Source of the DNA: Algoriphagus machipongonensis
GTDB taxonomy: Bacteria; Bacteroidota; Bacteroidia; Cytophagales; Cyclobacteriaceae
NCBI RefSeq assembly: GCF_000166275.1
Contig: NZ_CM001023.1
Span: forward strand, 2,793,001-2,857,000
DNA length: 64,000 nucleotides
Direction: 5' to 3'
Part shown: one piece after another, positions 7,755 through 17,988 of the stretch
Position numbering within the stretch: the first letter of the stretch is position 1
How the letters are laid out: the number at the start of each line of letters is the position of its first letter
Translations under genes and position numbers: made by a program
Notes under the pieces: generated by a model
What the model was told of the DNA's origin: nothing
Databases searched by the model: none
The model's input: only the letters and a program-made list of their open reading frames with translations

Positions 7755-9383
7755 TTATTCTTTCCTCTCCAAAACCAACACCATATCTTGATCTAAAGGG
7801 TTTTCAAATTCTAGAATAGGATCCTTTGGACTTAAATTGCCCTCCATATAGGTGTTGTCAATAGGATTGAACCAACGAAGCTGATACGTATTCCCATTAA
7901 TATTAAAAAGTTTAAACGGTTGTTTTACAGGTGAGTAAATCAGGATTTTGGACTTTTCCTCATTAGAAACTACCGAGACGAATTGATCAAACTTTTCATC
8001 TCCGGGTTGGTCTACCAATAAGTCATTTGCTGGTTTGAAATTCCACCAGTCAAATTGATTAATAAATTCATTCAAATAGCCAATTTGCTTGCTGCCTTCA
8101 AAGTCCAAACTTTGTTTCCAAGAATGTGTGCCTATGGCAGATTCATGATTTTCTATGTCTTCCCCTTCTCTCAGCCAAGGCCAAATTCCATTGGCTCCAT
8201 AGGTAATTCCCGATGGAGGAGCCGCAAAAACACTCCAATAGGAAGCATTTCTTACGTCCTTAGCAGTTATCCTAAAAAATATTTCCTCGTAATTCGGCTC
8301 TGTGTTGATCAATGGCATTGGGCGAAGATTATCCCACTGTTTTGCAATAGGACCTTTATTGATCCAATTAACCGTATTTTCTGAATTACTATGGGAAGAT
8401 TGATAAGTGATCACATCGTACCAATCCTGGTTTTCATAGATATCCCCGATCCAACTTAAACCATGGGGATGTAAGGTTACTAATCCTTGGTGTTTTCCAT
8501 CACCAAATACTTGAGAACCTATCGATTTCCATCGATCTTCCAAATCACCATAGTATTTACCATCTCCTCCTAAAGTCCATAGCACATGATTTCCCTGGTA
8601 CCTTGCGACAATGTATTTGGCAAGTATTACAGCCTCACGAATAGGTAAATAATATCCTGGGCTATATTCAGTTCCCTGGCCGAAAGGAAGTGCCCATAAA
8701 ACTACAGGAGAAACTAAAAGCCCTTTGGCATTGGCCTCCTCAATCTTTTGATCAATACGATCAAAAAACTCAGGGTTAAGGGATATTTTTCCTGAACCGG
8801 TAAATGCTACCTCTCCTTCGCTATTTTTTGTTCCTCCTCTCCATTGAGTAGTTACCAACTGAATCGTATTGTAATTATTTTCTACTCGATGGTTAAGATA
8901 ATAATCCCACTCTTCATCAGTGGATTTTAAAGCCCCATTCCAGGCAGTGCATGCTGTCCAGAAAAACGGAGTTCCATCGGCATAACTTAAGTGGTAAGTA
9001 CCTTTGGTATGAATGATATTACCTTTTTGGAATAAATTAAGAGGGCTGTCATTCTCTATACAGTTAAATGAGCCCTTGACACCATTCAAACCAGTATTAT
9101 TTTTATCAGATGCGGAGGTTGAAAATTGCCAAGTACCGATTTCATCAGGCATAAAACGAACTCTCCAAGTGCTGCCACCATCCCAAAAACCCCGAACTAC
9201 TTGTTCACGCCCAGAAGGGGAAATAAATTTTACATCAAACTCCGAAACATCGTATAAGGGGTTTTCATAAGTTTTGTCACTCTGAAATTCCTCTTCGAAT
9301 CGATCATATTTTTTGACTTGGCAAAATGAAAAATGAGATGAAAGAACAATAAGGAAGAAAAAGGCGATTTGAAGGACTTTCAT
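7755..9383 (-). CDS. secreted DUF5060/DUF4038 glycoside hydrolase-like protein
   Basis: From the ATG at 9383 the protein has 542 residues and opens with a signal peptide (MKVLQIAFFFLIVLSSHFSF, then CQ). The 22-codon upstream extension is rejected because it precedes the signal peptide and would approach the rplT terminator. An N-terminal Ig-like DUF5060 domain (GFWDGGSTWRVRFMPDEIGT) is followed by a TIM-barrel DUF4038 region (WTACTAWNGALKST, then VLWTLGGDGKYYGD and LINTEPNYEEI). A C-terminal beta domain of the collagen-binding-like type ends it. DUF4038 includes GH140 apiosidases acting on pectin. The aspartate in GGDGKYYG and the glutamate in NTEPNYE fit the acid/base and nucleophile positions, by analogy only. 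Substrate is unknown. Confidence 0.83.
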   Translation of the reverse strand: MKVLQIAFFFLIVLSSHFSFCQVKKYDRFEEEFQSDKTYENPLYDVSEFDVKFISPSGREQVVRGFWDGGSTWRVRFMPDEIGTWQFSTSASDKNNTGLNGVKGSFNCIENDSPLNLFQKGNIIHTKGTYHLSYADGTPFFWTACTAWNGALKSTDEEWDYYLNHRVENNYNTIQLVTTQWRGGTKNSEGEVAFTGSGKISLNPEFFDRIDQKIEEANAKGLLVSPVVLWALPFGQGTEYSPGYYLPIREAVILAKYIVARYQGNHVLWTLGGDGKYYGDLEDRWKSIGSQVFGDGKHQGLVTLHPHGLSWIGDIYENQDWYDVITYQSSHSNSENTVNWINKGPIAKQWDNLRPMPLINTEPNYEEIFFRITAKDVRNASYWSVFAAPPSGITYGANGIWPWLREGEDIENHESAIGTHSWKQSLDFEGSKQIGYLNEFINQFDWWNFKPANDLLVDQPGDEKFDQFVSVVSNEEKSKILIYSPVKQPFKLFNINGNTYQLRWFNPIDNTYMEGNLSPKDPILEFENPLDQDMVLVLERKE

Positions 9384-9460
9384 CGTAAAATTGGGTTGAC
9401 TGCTAATTAATTGGATCAGGGAATAAGATAGTAAAAATTCCAAATCCAATTGAAAACAAA

Positions 9461-9486
9461 AAAGCCTTCCCGAGTGGGAAGGCTTT
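9461..9486 (-). terminator. terminator after rplT
   Basis: AAAGCCTTCCC and GGGAAGGCTTT form a perfect 11-pair stem around a GAGT-type loop. On the minus strand the stem is followed by a TTTTTTG run. It closes the thrS-infC-rpmI-rplT transcription unit. Confidence 0.88.
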
Positions 9487-9509
9487 AACTAAAACAAGGC
9501 AGTGCAACC

Positions 9510-9854
9510 TTATTTTACACTTTCAACTACAGCTTTGAATGCCGATGGGTGATTCATTGCCAAGTCAGCCAAAACCTTACGGTTAAGCTCAACTCCGCCT
9601 TTCTTCAAAAGACCCATTAATTGAGAATAAGATACGCCGTGCTCTCTTGCACCTGCGTTAATACGCTGAATCCACAAAGCTCTGAATTCTCTTTTCTTCT
9701 GCTTTCTGTCTCTGTATGCGTACTGAAGTCCTTTCTCGTATTTGTTTTTGGCTACAGTCCATACGTTGCTACCTCTTCCGAAATAACCTCTCGTGGCCTT
9801 TAGCACTTTTTTTCTTCTTGCTCTTGACGCTACCGCGTTTACTGATCTAGGCAT
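9510..9854 (-). CDS. rplT: 50S ribosomal protein L20
   Basis: A 114-residue protein of normal L20 length, essential for early large-subunit assembly through binding 23S rRNA. Recognisable parts are the basic N-terminus [20 protein letters not shown], the [10 protein letters not shown] segment, the [12 protein letters not shown] core and the C-terminal [13 protein letters not shown] stretch. It is the last gene of thrS-infC-rpmI-rplT and is followed by a strong terminator. In other bacteria L20 represses the rpmI-rplT message by binding an RNA structure resembling its rRNA site; I cannot demonstrate such a structure here by eye. Confidence 0.97.
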   Translation of the reverse strand: MPRSVNAVASRARRKKVLKATRGYFGRGSNVWTVAKNKYEKGLQYAYRDRKQKKREFRALWIQRINAGAREHGVSYSQLMGLLKKGGVELNRKVLADLAMNHPSAFKAVVESVK

Positions 9855-9965
9855 AGTTTTTTGTTTTTTGACGCTTGGTGCACTGATTGATCAGCGTCTT
9901 TTGTACCAAAGTGTCTGGTGAATAAATAAACCTTAATTAATTAATTTTTAAGCGACTGCAGAGAA

Positions 9966-10160
9966 TCAGATTCTCAACATGTCTCTTACTCTACCTTCAT
10001 CGGACTCATGAACTAGACCAGTTTTGGTCAGGTTATTTTTCCTTTTGGTAGCTTTCTTCGTAAGGATGTGGCTTTTGAAAGCGTGTTTCCTTTTGATTTT
10101 ACCGGTTCCCGTTAAAGCGAACCTCTTCTTTGCACTGGATTTGGTTTTTACTTTTGGCAT
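9966..10160 (-). CDS. rpmI: 50S ribosomal protein L35
   Basis: A 64-residue, very basic protein beginning [20 protein letters not shown], with [20 protein letters not shown] following; this is the complete L35 signature. It is a structural protein of the large ribosomal subunit. It lies 24 bases after infC and 111 bases before rplT on the same strand, in the conserved infC-rpmI-rplT order, and is presumably co-transcribed with both. Confidence 0.97.
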   Translation of the reverse strand: MPKVKTKSSAKKRFALTGTGKIKRKHAFKSHILTKKATKRKNNLTKTGLVHESDEGRVRDMLRI

Positions 10161-10184
10161 TTTGCTGTTTGTATTTAGTTGAAA

Positions 10185-10739
10185 TTATTTTTTTCCTGCT
10201 TTCGGTGCCACAAAGATGTTCATTCGCTTTCCTTCCATTTTTGGAAGCTGCTCTACTGCTCCGTATTCTTCCAAAGCTTGAGCAAATTTCAAAAGAAGCA
10301 TCTCTCCTCTTTCTTTAAAGACGATCGTACGTCCCACGAAATGCACATAAGCTTTCACTTTTGCGCCTTCCTTCAGAAAGTTGATTGCATGCTTCACTTT
10401 AAAGTTAAAGTCATGATCATCGGTATTAGGTCCGAATCTTATTTCCTTCAAAACAACCTTCGCTGCGTTTGCTTTGATCTCTTTTTGTTTCTTTTTCTGC
10501 TCGTACTTAAACTTCGCGTAATCTAGAATCTTACAAACTGGAGGATCAACATTCGGAGAAATTTCCACAAGATCCAGGTCATTTTCTTGAGCTAGTCTGA
10601 TTGCTTTATCGGTAGCCATGAGGGCATTTCCGCCTTCTACATGCTCTCCGACCACTCTCACTTCCCGAGCTCTAATTTTCTGGTTTACTTTATAAGGTTC
10701 TTCTTGCCGACCTCTATAGGGTTGTCTGTTGTTTCTCAA
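10185..10739 (-). CDS. infC: translation initiation factor IF-3, TTG start
   Basis: A 184-residue IF-3. The N-domain contains [15 protein letters not shown] and [20 protein letters not shown]; the C-domain contains [20 protein letters not shown] and [11 protein letters not shown]-3 keeps ribosomal subunits apart and proofreads start codons. No ATG is available at the right place. The first in-frame ATG is codon 41, inside the conserved N-domain, and an in-frame TAA lies three codons before the TTG at 10739. The start is therefore TTG, decoded as Met. Unusual start codons are a known hallmark of infC because IF-3 rejects them, giving negative feedback. The gene follows thrS by 85 bases and precedes rpmI. 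Confidence 0.95.
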   Translation of the reverse strand: MRNNRQPYRGRQEEPYKVNQKIRAREVRVVGEHVEGGNALMATDKAIRLAQENDLDLVEISPNVDPPVCKILDYAKFKYEQKKKQKEIKANAAKVVLKEIRFGPNTDDHDFNFKVKHAINFLKEGAKVKAYVHFVGRTIVFKERGEMLLLKFAQALEEYGAVEQLPKMEGKRMNIFVAPKAGKK

Positions 10740-10824
10740 ATTTGTTTAGGTTGTTTTTGTGAAATTGCGTGCAAATATCGGAATAATTTCTAATTAAGAA
10801 AAATAGTATCAATTAATTAGTGTT

Positions 10825-12774
10825 TTATGACCTACTTAAAGACTCAGAAATAATTCCTTCAAAATAGTTTATAAACTCCTCTGGAGAGAAGTTACCTAGA
10901 TCTCCTTGACCATGTTTTCTAACAGAAAGTTTACGCTCTTCTTTCTCTTTTTCTCCCACGATCAACATAAATGGTACTTTTTTAACCTCAGAGTCACGGA
11001 TTTTTCTTCCAATTTTCTCATCTCGGTTATCTATTGAACCAGAAATTCCTGCTTCATCAAGAATCCCTTTGATTTCTTCGGCATAATCTACGAATTTCTC
11101 AGAAATTGGCAGAATATTTATTTGTTCTGGTGACAACCACAATGGGAAATTACCCGCACAGTGCTCGATTAATACCGCAACAAATCGTTCCAATGAACCA
11201 AACGGAGCTCGGTGAATCATCACCGGTCTATGCTTCTGATTATCCGATCCAATATATTCCAACTGGAACCTTTCAGGCAACTGATAATCCACCTGTATAG
11301 TTCCCAACTGCCATTTTCTACCCAAAGCATCCTTTACCATAAAGTCCAATTTAGGACCATAAAAGGCTGCTTCTCCAAGTTCAGTTACCGTATCCAAACC
11401 CTTTTCAGCGGCTGCTTCAATAATGGCTGATTCTGCTTTGTCCCAAGCTTCATCACCTCCAATGTATTTTTCGGGGTTTTCAGGATCTCTTAAAGAAATC
11501 TGTGCTGTAAAGTCATCAAAGCCTAAAGCCTTAAATACATACAGTACCAAATCAATTACCTTGATAAATTCTTCTTTAACCTGATCGGGTCTACAGAAAA
11601 TATGTGCATCATCTTGAGTAAAGCCTCGAACACGGGTCAATCCATGTAATTCTCCACTTTGCTCATATCTATACACGGTTCCAAATTCTGCGTAGCGAAT
11701 CGGTAACTCCTTATAGGAATGAGGCTTATGCTTATAAATCTCACAGTGATGAGGGCAGTTCATCGGTTTCAACAAAAACTCCTCCCCTTCATGTGGAGTA
11801 GTAATCGGTTGAAAAGAATCCTTACCATACTTCTCATAGTGACCCGAAGTTTCATACAAAACTTTATGACCAATATGTGGAGTAATCACTTGTTGATAGC
11901 CTGCTTTATCCTGTGCTTTCTTTAAGAAGTTGACTAAACGCTCACGCAATAAAGTTCCTTTTGGAAGCCATAATGGCAAGCCCATGCCTACTTTCTCTGA
12001 AAATGTAAAAAGCTCCAGCTCACGACCTAGTTTCCTATGGTCACGCTTTTTGGCTTCTTCGATCATCTCCAAATACTCTTTGAGCTCTTTGGCCTTCGGG
12101 AAAGTCACCCCATAAATACGGGTAAGCATTTTACGGTTTTCATCCCCTCTCCAATAAGCACCAGCAATATTGGTCAGCTTCACGGCCTTGATAAATCCTG
12201 TATTTGGGATATGTGGACCTCTACATAGGTCTACGAAATTTCCTTGCTCGTAAAAAGTGATGGAACCATCTTCCAGCCCTTCCAAAAGGTCTAACTTGTA
12301 CTCATCCCCTTTTTCTTGGTAATAAGCTACAGCATCGCTCTTAGAAATATCTTTTCGGATATACTCATTCTTTTCTCTTGCAAGCTCCACCATTTTCTTC
12401 TCAATGGCTTCTAGCTCAGAACCATCCAAGGTTTTTTCTCCAAAATCCACATCGTAGTAAAAACCCGTTTCGATTGGCGGTCCTATACCAAATTTAATTC
12501 CCGGATGAAGCGCCTCTAAAGCTTCAGCTAAAAGGTGGGCTGAGGAATGCCAGAAAGTATTTTTTCCTTCTCCATCATTCCAGGTTAAAAGTTGAACATT
12601 TGCATCATCCTGAATGGGGCGAGTTGCATCCCAAACTTGATCATTGACTTTTGCGGCTAGAACGTTCCTGGCTAAACCCTCGCTGATACTGGCAGCAATC
12701 TGTAGACCGGTTGTTCCTTTTTCATACATTCTTTCGGAGCCATCCGGAAGAGTAATTTTAATTTGTTGTGACAT
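10825..12774 (-). CDS. thrS: threonine--tRNA ligase
   Basis: A 649-residue class II aminoacyl-tRNA synthetase of normal length that charges tRNA-Thr. An N-terminal TGS domain ([19 protein letters not shown]) is followed by the editing domain with its zinc-type [11 protein letters not shown] motif. The catalytic core has the zinc-binding [14 protein letters not shown] motif, motif 2 [20 protein letters not shown] and motif 3 [15 protein letters not shown]. The C-terminal anticodon-binding domain ([14 protein letters not shown]) ends the protein. It heads the thrS-infC-rpmI-rplT unit. The 108-base gap upstream shows no recognisable T-box or other leader element. Confidence 0.97.
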   Translation of the reverse strand: MSQQIKITLPDGSERMYEKGTTGLQIAASISEGLARNVLAAKVNDQVWDATRPIQDDANVQLLTWNDGEGKNTFWHSSAHLLAEALEALHPGIKFGIGPPIETGFYYDVDFGEKTLDGSELEAIEKKMVELAREKNEYIRKDISKSDAVAYYQEKGDEYKLDLLEGLEDGSITFYEQGNFVDLCRGPHIPNTGFIKAVKLTNIAGAYWRGDENRKMLTRIYGVTFPKAKELKEYLEMIEEAKKRDHRKLGRELELFTFSEKVGMGLPLWLPKGTLLRERLVNFLKKAQDKAGYQQVITPHIGHKVLYETSGHYEKYGKDSFQPITTPHEGEEFLLKPMNCPHHCEIYKHKPHSYKELPIRYAEFGTVYRYEQSGELHGLTRVRGFTQDDAHIFCRPDQVKEEFIKVIDLVLYVFKALGFDDFTAQISLRDPENPEKYIGGDEAWDKAESAIIEAAAEKGLDTVTELGEAAFYGPKLDFMVKDALGRKWQLGTIQVDYQLPERFQLEYIGSDNQKHRPVMIHRAPFGSLERFVAVLIEHCAGNFPLWLSPEQINILPISEKFVDYAEEIKGILDEAGISGSIDNRDEKIGRKIRDSEVKKVPFMLIVGEKEKEERKLSVRKHGQGDLGNFSPEEFINYFEGIISESLSRS

Positions 12775-12882
12775 GTGTAATTATTCTCTGCCCATACAAA
12801 CAGGCAAATGGTTTAAGCTGCAAATATGCAAAGAGCACCTGCAAAGGAAAAATTTATGGGAAAGGAATCCTGAAAAGAACCC

Positions 12883-14100
12883 TTATTTCTTTGGAGTATA
12901 AATAATAAGCACCGGATTTTCGGAATTCTTGGCTTCAAATGCTGCTTGCGCAAAGTTTTTTCCTTTGCCTTTCACATACGCTTCGAAGTCTTCTTGGCCT
13001 AGCTCTTTCTTCTTTTTTTCTAAGATTTCATATAGATCTTTGCCAGAGATTTTTATTCCAACTTTATCCATTCCAAAATTGTAGGTAAACCCGAATGGAT
13101 CAAATCCAGCATCTATATCATTCTCAATCGTTCTTCCTACTACACTCGTTTCACCGGTTTTTCTATTGTAAAACACATTATAACTTTCCTGTTCATACTT
13201 AAAACCAGAATGAAAAAGTGAACTGTTAATAAACCAAGCGTGTGGAATAAAATAAAGCTTTGCCTTCTTATTGATAAATTCCAATTCTTCTGGTGGAGAT
13301 AGATTTACTTTATTACTTTTTAATTCATCGAGACTTTGTTTATAAGAACCATAATCTAAAAACAATTTAGGTTCAAATTGTCCCTCCGACAATTTCAAAA
13401 TAGTATCATTAAATGGTCTTCCTAAATAGATCTCATCGCTAATTATAAAGTTATTTCTGCTAGGAAATCCTCCATAGTATCCATCCAATTCATAAGGAAA
13501 GTATCTTAATGTATCTTGGAAGGATTTGTTGACACTAGTAAGAAAATATTCTTCTGGACCTATAAATGGTGAATAAAAATAATAGCGAAGGTCTTTCTCC
13601 GAATATACCCCCGATCCAATATGTTGTTTAAGTTTTTCTTCTCTCAAAAAATCTCCATCCAAAGAAAACCACATCAATTTTGGAGGGTAAACTCCCATTA
13701 ATAGCAATTCATTATTTACAATTTGAGCATCATCAAAATCTAGGTATTTTTCAGGCCCTTCCCCATAGGCTCGTATTTTTGTGAGGTATTGACCTGATTT
13801 ATCAAAGATCTTGATACAATGGCAGCCAAAAATATCCAAGGTCAGGATTTTATCTTCATGAAAAATAATCTTGGGTAATCCACCGCTTAATTGGGCATCC
13901 TCTGAATCATCTTTTAGCCAGATATATTCGATTTCTGGCTCAAAAAATTCCGAAAGTTTCCCTTCTCTGGCTTCAGAGAGGTCTATTTTGATGATTTCCA
14001 GTCCTTCATTTGATTCTTTAATTTCACTTTTCTCAGACTTAGAACAAGAAAAGAGGGGGAGAATTAATACTAGCTGTAAAAAAAATGCAGATTTCTTCAT
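12883..14100 (-). CDS. 6-bladed beta-propeller lipoprotein
   Basis: A 405-residue exported protein. The N-terminus MKKSAFFLQLVLILPLFSC ends in a lipobox-like LFSC, so it is probably anchored in a membrane by a lipidated cysteine. The body has beta-strand repeats typical of the Bacteroidota 6-bladed beta-propeller family, for example EYIWLKDDSEDAQLSG, FDKSGQYLTKIRAYGEGPEKY and GDFLREEKL. No catalytic motif is seen; family members are mostly of unknown function. It is followed at some distance by thrS and preceded by the DUF5686 gene, all on the minus strand. There is only a short gap to the DUF5686 gene (42 bases), so the two may share a transcript. Confidence 0.75.
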   Translation of the reverse strand: MKKSAFFLQLVLILPLFSCSKSEKSEIKESNEGLEIIKIDLSEAREGKLSEFFEPEIEYIWLKDDSEDAQLSGGLPKIIFHEDKILTLDIFGCHCIKIFDKSGQYLTKIRAYGEGPEKYLDFDDAQIVNNELLLMGVYPPKLMWFSLDGDFLREEKLKQHIGSGVYSEKDLRYYFYSPFIGPEEYFLTSVNKSFQDTLRYFPYELDGYYGGFPSRNNFIISDEIYLGRPFNDTILKLSEGQFEPKLFLDYGSYKQSLDELKSNKVNLSPPEELEFINKKAKLYFIPHAWFINSSLFHSGFKYEQESYNVFYNRKTGETSVVGRTIENDIDAGFDPFGFTYNFGMDKVGIKISGKDLYEILEKKKKELGQEDFEAYVKGKGKNFAQAAFEAKNSENPVLIIYTPKK

Positions 14101-14142
14101 CCTATAAAAATAGGTGAACCAGTAAATTATCCCAAAATTTAA

Positions 14143-16620
14143 CTAAAGAATTATCTGAGCACTGATTTTTACCGCAAAAGGCTTGGCTTCAGGGCTATCC
14201 AGGTAGGTCATTCTGTGAAAGAAGTCAACTCTAAAAAACTTAAAAATATTTTCTATCCCATAACCCAATTCCACATAGGGTTTTTGAGGATCTAAGCGTC
14301 CAAAGGTCTCCAAAGGATTTCCATCTGGATCCATATCAGGCACATTGCTGATGTTCGCATCCCTGACCGAACCAAATAACACATTGGCATTTGCCACTCC
14401 TCTCCACTTTAATTTCTTAATCAATGGAATTTTATTCAGTAAGAACCCCTCAAAAAAGTGCCTATACCTCAAACTAACATACTGGTCCGAAGCAAACTCA
14501 TTGAAGTTCATCGTGTTGAAAGCAGCCGTGGTATAAAAAAGTGTTTCATTTCCCAAATGATTCTTAAATATAGGATAAGGAACTTCTCCAAATATTTTTC
14601 CTGCGTCCAATTCATACCTGGAAACACCCAGCATCCCCATATTTAAGCGCTGATACAAGTAAAACTTCAGTTTATCATAACTCAAGTCTCCTCCAAGAGC
14701 ATTAAAACCTCTGGCATAATCCACTTGTACAATAGGCCATTTTGCCGGACCAAAAGACACCCGCTCATTATCATTGATAATAATAATTTCATCTCTTCCG
14801 TAGCGAACAGAGAATCTGGCCTCAAGCGTCTCAAATTTGGATCTATAATCTCGTGTATCCTTGTCTAAGAAATAGAAATCATAAAGCGGATCAAACTTAG
14901 CATAAGTACCTGAAGCATTGAAAAGGAAGCCTTTGAAGATCTCCCTTTGAAAGTTTAATTTATGATTAGTTGTCAAATAGGGTCGTCTCAGAGTACCAAA
15001 GCGACTCGCTGCTAAGAATATACTATTTCCCTCCAAACTGGATATTTCCAATCCCACCTGATCGATTTCTTTTTGTGTGGAAATACTGACCGTAGACCAA
15101 TGAACTCTATCCAATATTCTGGTCACAGAAGCCGAATATTTAAATCGATCATCCTTAAAACCATAGGCTCCATAGGCCTTTAACAACCATTTATTACTAA
15201 AATCAAGGTTGGTTCTAAAACCCATCCCCAGACGAACTCCTTCTACATTATTGTAATTAAAAAAGCCTGGCCAGGGTCCTACATCTACCTTTCCATGTTT
15301 TAAATAGCCTGTGGCAAAGAATTTCAATCCCTCAGAAAAAAAGCGAACAATCGGGATTTTTTTCAGTGTATCGACCATTTGAAGGACCGCAAGTTCCTCC
15401 GAACTCAAAGGGTCTTGTCGATTTTGTATCCAAAACTCTTCTGTTCCGGTATTGAAGTCCTCTTTTAAAACTACTGATTGGTTAAAAAAGGATGTTGGTT
15501 TGGCTTCTTCTAATCTGACACTATCTGAGGAAGTATAGAATTTCGCCAACATACCCGCCGTTTTCGGTGTTACCTGGCCAATTTTTATTAAAATCCTGCT
15601 CTTTTTTGGGATCAGAGGTCCTGCCGAAGTAGGTAATAACTCCTGTTGAATTTTAATCCTTTCCACAAAATTCAAGTTAACTTCCTTGGGTATGGTCAAG
15701 TCTACCTGCTTTAAAGCATAAGTTTCTTTATTGATCCATATCGTCCCAGCAAAGGCTAAATCCTGCTCTCTACGTGGATAAACCTGAAGTTTGTAGCAAC
15801 TATCCTGACCAACTAAAACTGAATCCAGCAGGTCGTAATCGTAATAAGCTTTCCAACCTTCAGCAATTGGTGAAACAAAATCCTTTTCCAGGATAGTCAG
15901 CCAATTTTTGTAAAAGTTATATTCCTGAAAAACCGAACCTGTGATTTGTGATGTGGTGGATCCATCAGTAATCCCCACTCCTGTCACCCGAGATTTTTCT
16001 ACTATTTCTTTTCTGAGCTCAGGGTTGTTTCGGTAATAAAATTTAGAAAGGGTTTCGGAGAAAAAAACCGGGAGGATTTTCTCGCCTTCATCATTGGTTA
16101 ACTGCTTGATACTATCTAAAACTGAAGTCACTTTTTGCACTGATTTTCGCAGTGCAAATTCTTCAGAAACATGATCAATATCAATTTCTATTTTAGTATA
16201 ATTGTTTGTCTCATAAGCCATTAAGCTCCGCTTATCAAAGTCTTCCTTCTTGGCTACGGCCTTTCTAATAATATCAAATGCCGGGTTTTCTCCAGCTTCA
16301 AAAACAAATGCCTCTAATTGTAAATCAGAAGGCCTCAATTGAAAATTGATGGTTTGCTCCGCTTGTTTTTCTAAGGGTTTAGCTAAGGTCAAATACCCTA
16401 TATAACTTACCACAAGGCTATCCGAAAGTGATTTTACATTCAAGGAATAATTCCCTTCAAAATCAGTATTCATCCCTTGAGTGGTACCCTTAACTAGTAC
16501 AGAAGCAAATGGAATTGGGTCACCTGTCTCAGCATCAGTCACTTTCCCTTCAATAATAAACTGAGCTGTAGCCTCTGTAAAACAGAAAAATGCAAAAATA
16601 AACAGAAAGGTTCGGGTCAT
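14143..16620 (-). CDS. DUF5686 outer-membrane protein with carboxypeptidase-like regulatory domain
   Basis: An 825-residue exported protein with a signal peptide (MTRTFLFIFAFFCFTEATAQ). A CarboxypepD_reg-like beta-sandwich follows at about residues 22-105 (IIEGKVTDAETGDPIPFASV), the same module found at the start of TonB-dependent receptors. The remainder is the DUF5686 region, rich in alternating aromatic and polar strands that look like an outer-membrane beta-barrel, ending in KISAQIIL with a terminal hydrophobic residue. The family is common in Bacteroidota and is uncharacterised. No TonB box or plug domain is recognisable, so it is probably not a TonB-dependent receptor. Confidence 0.85.
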   Translation of the reverse strand: MTRTFLFIFAFFCFTEATAQFIIEGKVTDAETGDPIPFASVLVKGTTQGMNTDFEGNYSLNVKSLSDSLVVSYIGYLTLAKPLEKQAEQTINFQLRPSDLQLEAFVFEAGENPAFDIIRKAVAKKEDFDKRSLMAYETNNYTKIEIDIDHVSEEFALRKSVQKVTSVLDSIKQLTNDEGEKILPVFFSETLSKFYYRNNPELRKEIVEKSRVTGVGITDGSTTSQITGSVFQEYNFYKNWLTILEKDFVSPIAEGWKAYYDYDLLDSVLVGQDSCYKLQVYPRREQDLAFAGTIWINKETYALKQVDLTIPKEVNLNFVERIKIQQELLPTSAGPLIPKKSRILIKIGQVTPKTAGMLAKFYTSSDSVRLEEAKPTSFFNQSVVLKEDFNTGTEEFWIQNRQDPLSSEELAVLQMVDTLKKIPIVRFFSEGLKFFATGYLKHGKVDVGPWPGFFNYNNVEGVRLGMGFRTNLDFSNKWLLKAYGAYGFKDDRFKYSASVTRILDRVHWSTVSISTQKEIDQVGLEISSLEGNSIFLAASRFGTLRRPYLTTNHKLNFQREIFKGFLFNASGTYAKFDPLYDFYFLDKDTRDYRSKFETLEARFSVRYGRDEIIIINDNERVSFGPAKWPIVQVDYARGFNALGGDLSYDKLKFYLYQRLNMGMLGVSRYELDAGKIFGEVPYPIFKNHLGNETLFYTTAAFNTMNFNEFASDQYVSLRYRHFFEGFLLNKIPLIKKLKWRGVANANVLFGSVRDANISNVPDMDPDGNPLETFGRLDPQKPYVELGYGIENIFKFFRVDFFHRMTYLDSPEAKPFAVKISAQIIL

Positions 16621-16757
16621 AGGTTGGTTCTAGCCATCACAAAATCAGCTGCAAGATAAATCCAATGCTTGAGGTATTAAGCCCTACTCAGCTAAATTTT
16701 ACTAATAAATCAGATTTTGATTCATACGAAGATTCATGAAAAAGGATTTTACGCTTG

Positions 16758-16765
16758 TATATTTG
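16758..16765 (+). promoter_or_regulatory. candidate Bacteroidota -7 promoter word for lhgO
   Basis: TATATTTG fits the Bacteroidota -7 consensus TAnnTTTG and lies 20 bases before the lhgO ATG. No clear -33 TTTG element is present at the usual distance, so the call is weak. Confidence 0.3.
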
Positions 16766-16784
16766 GGGTACAAAATTGAACAAC

Positions 16785-17987
16785 ATGATTTACGACATCA
16801 TCATTGTAGGAGGTGGAATCGTAGGGCTTGCCACCGGCCTGAAAATTCAGCAATCAAATCCTGCATTGAAAATTGCCATTCTTGAAAAGGAAGATCAACT
16901 AGCCAAACACCAAACGGGTAATAATAGCGGAGTCATCCATTCGGGTCTCTATTATAAACCTGGATCCCTTAAAGCAACCAATTGCATTAATGGGTATCAT
17001 GAGTTGGTTAAATTTTGTGAGGAGGAAAAAATCCCCTTTGAGATCACTGGCAAAGTTGTCGTGGCCACCAAAGAAGAACAAAAGCCATTGTTGAACAATC
17101 TCTTGGAAAGAGGTCTTCAAAATGGTTTGGAAGGAACCAGACCCATAAGCTTAGAAGAACTGAAGCAGTATGAACCACACTGTGTGGGAGTAGCTGCTAT
17201 TCACGTTCCTCAAACAGGAATAGTCGATTATTTTCAGGTAGCGCTTGCCTATGGAAGAAAAATCATTCAACAAGATGGAGAGATTTTTTTAAATCATAAG
17301 GTATTAAGCTCTAGTAATTTAAATGGAATCAATTTAATTGAAACTTCAAAAGGAGAATTTCAATCTAAATTAGTAATTAATTGTGCTGGACTCTATTCTG
17401 ATAAGGTCGCTCAGATGAATGAAAGCGAGCCATTGGATGTTAAAATCATTCCTTTCAGAGGAGAATACTACAAGCTTAAAGAGGAGAAAGAATACTTGGT
17501 TAAAAACCTTATTTACCCTGTTCCTGATCCGAATTTTCCATTTCTAGGCGTGCACTTTACACGCATGATGAAAGGAGGAGTAGAAGCAGGCCCCAATGCT
17601 GTATTGGCTTTTCGAAGAGAAGGATATAAGAAATCTCAAATCAATCTATCGGAATTAGCAGAAAGTTTGGCTTGGCCAGGATTTCAAAAAGTTGCTGCCA
17701 AATATTGGAAAACAGGCTTTGGAGAGATGTATAGATCCTTTTCCAAAGCATCCTTTACCAAAGCTCTTCAGGAACTTATCCCAGAAATTCAAGAATCAGA
17801 TTTGACTGATGGCGGTGCAGGTGTCAGAGCCCAAGCTTGCGACAGAACAGGGGGTTTATTGGATGACTTTGCTATACGTGAATCAGCTCATGCCATAAAC
17901 GTTCTAAATGCCCCTTCTCCAGCGGCAACAAGCTCACTTTCCATTGGAGGAACTGTTGCTGAAATGGCCTTAAAGCGTTTTTCTTAA
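16785..17987 (+). CDS. lhgO: L-2-hydroxyglutarate oxidase
   Basis: A 400-residue FAD-dependent oxidase of the DAO superfamily. The ATG at 16785 is chosen because the dinucleotide-binding motif MIYDIIIVGGGIVGLATGL then begins at once; an upstream ATG at 16755 would add ten unrelated residues. Further landmarks are KHQTGNNSGVIHSGLYYKPG and the C-terminal GGAGVRAQACDRTGGLLDDF and NAPSPAATSSLSIG stretches typical of LhgO. The enzyme oxidises L-2-hydroxyglutarate, a side product of central metabolism, to 2-oxoglutarate. It is one of the few plus-strand genes in this part of the window and converges on the glutamate synthase-like gene with one base between the stops. Confidence 0.9.
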   Translation: MIYDIIIVGGGIVGLATGLKIQQSNPALKIAILEKEDQLAKHQTGNNSGVIHSGLYYKPGSLKATNCINGYHELVKFCEEEKIPFEITGKVVVATKEEQKPLLNNLLERGLQNGLEGTRPISLEELKQYEPHCVGVAAIHVPQTGIVDYFQVALAYGRKIIQQDGEIFLNHKVLSSSNLNGINLIETSKGEFQSKLVINCAGLYSDKVAQMNESEPLDVKIIPFRGEYYKLKEEKEYLVKNLIYPVPDPNFPFLGVHFTRMMKGGVEAGPNAVLAFRREGYKKSQINLSELAESLAWPGFQKVAAKYWKTGFGEMYRSFSKASFTKALQELIPEIQESDLTDGGAGVRAQACDRTGGLLDDFAIRESAHAINVLNAPSPAATSSLSIGGTVAEMALKRFS

Positions 17988-17988
17988 G

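Noticed and set aside
12775..12882. T-box or threonine leader before thrS
   Set aside because: No T-box sequence, anti-terminator or threonine-rich leader peptide could be found, and T-boxes are not typical of this phylum.
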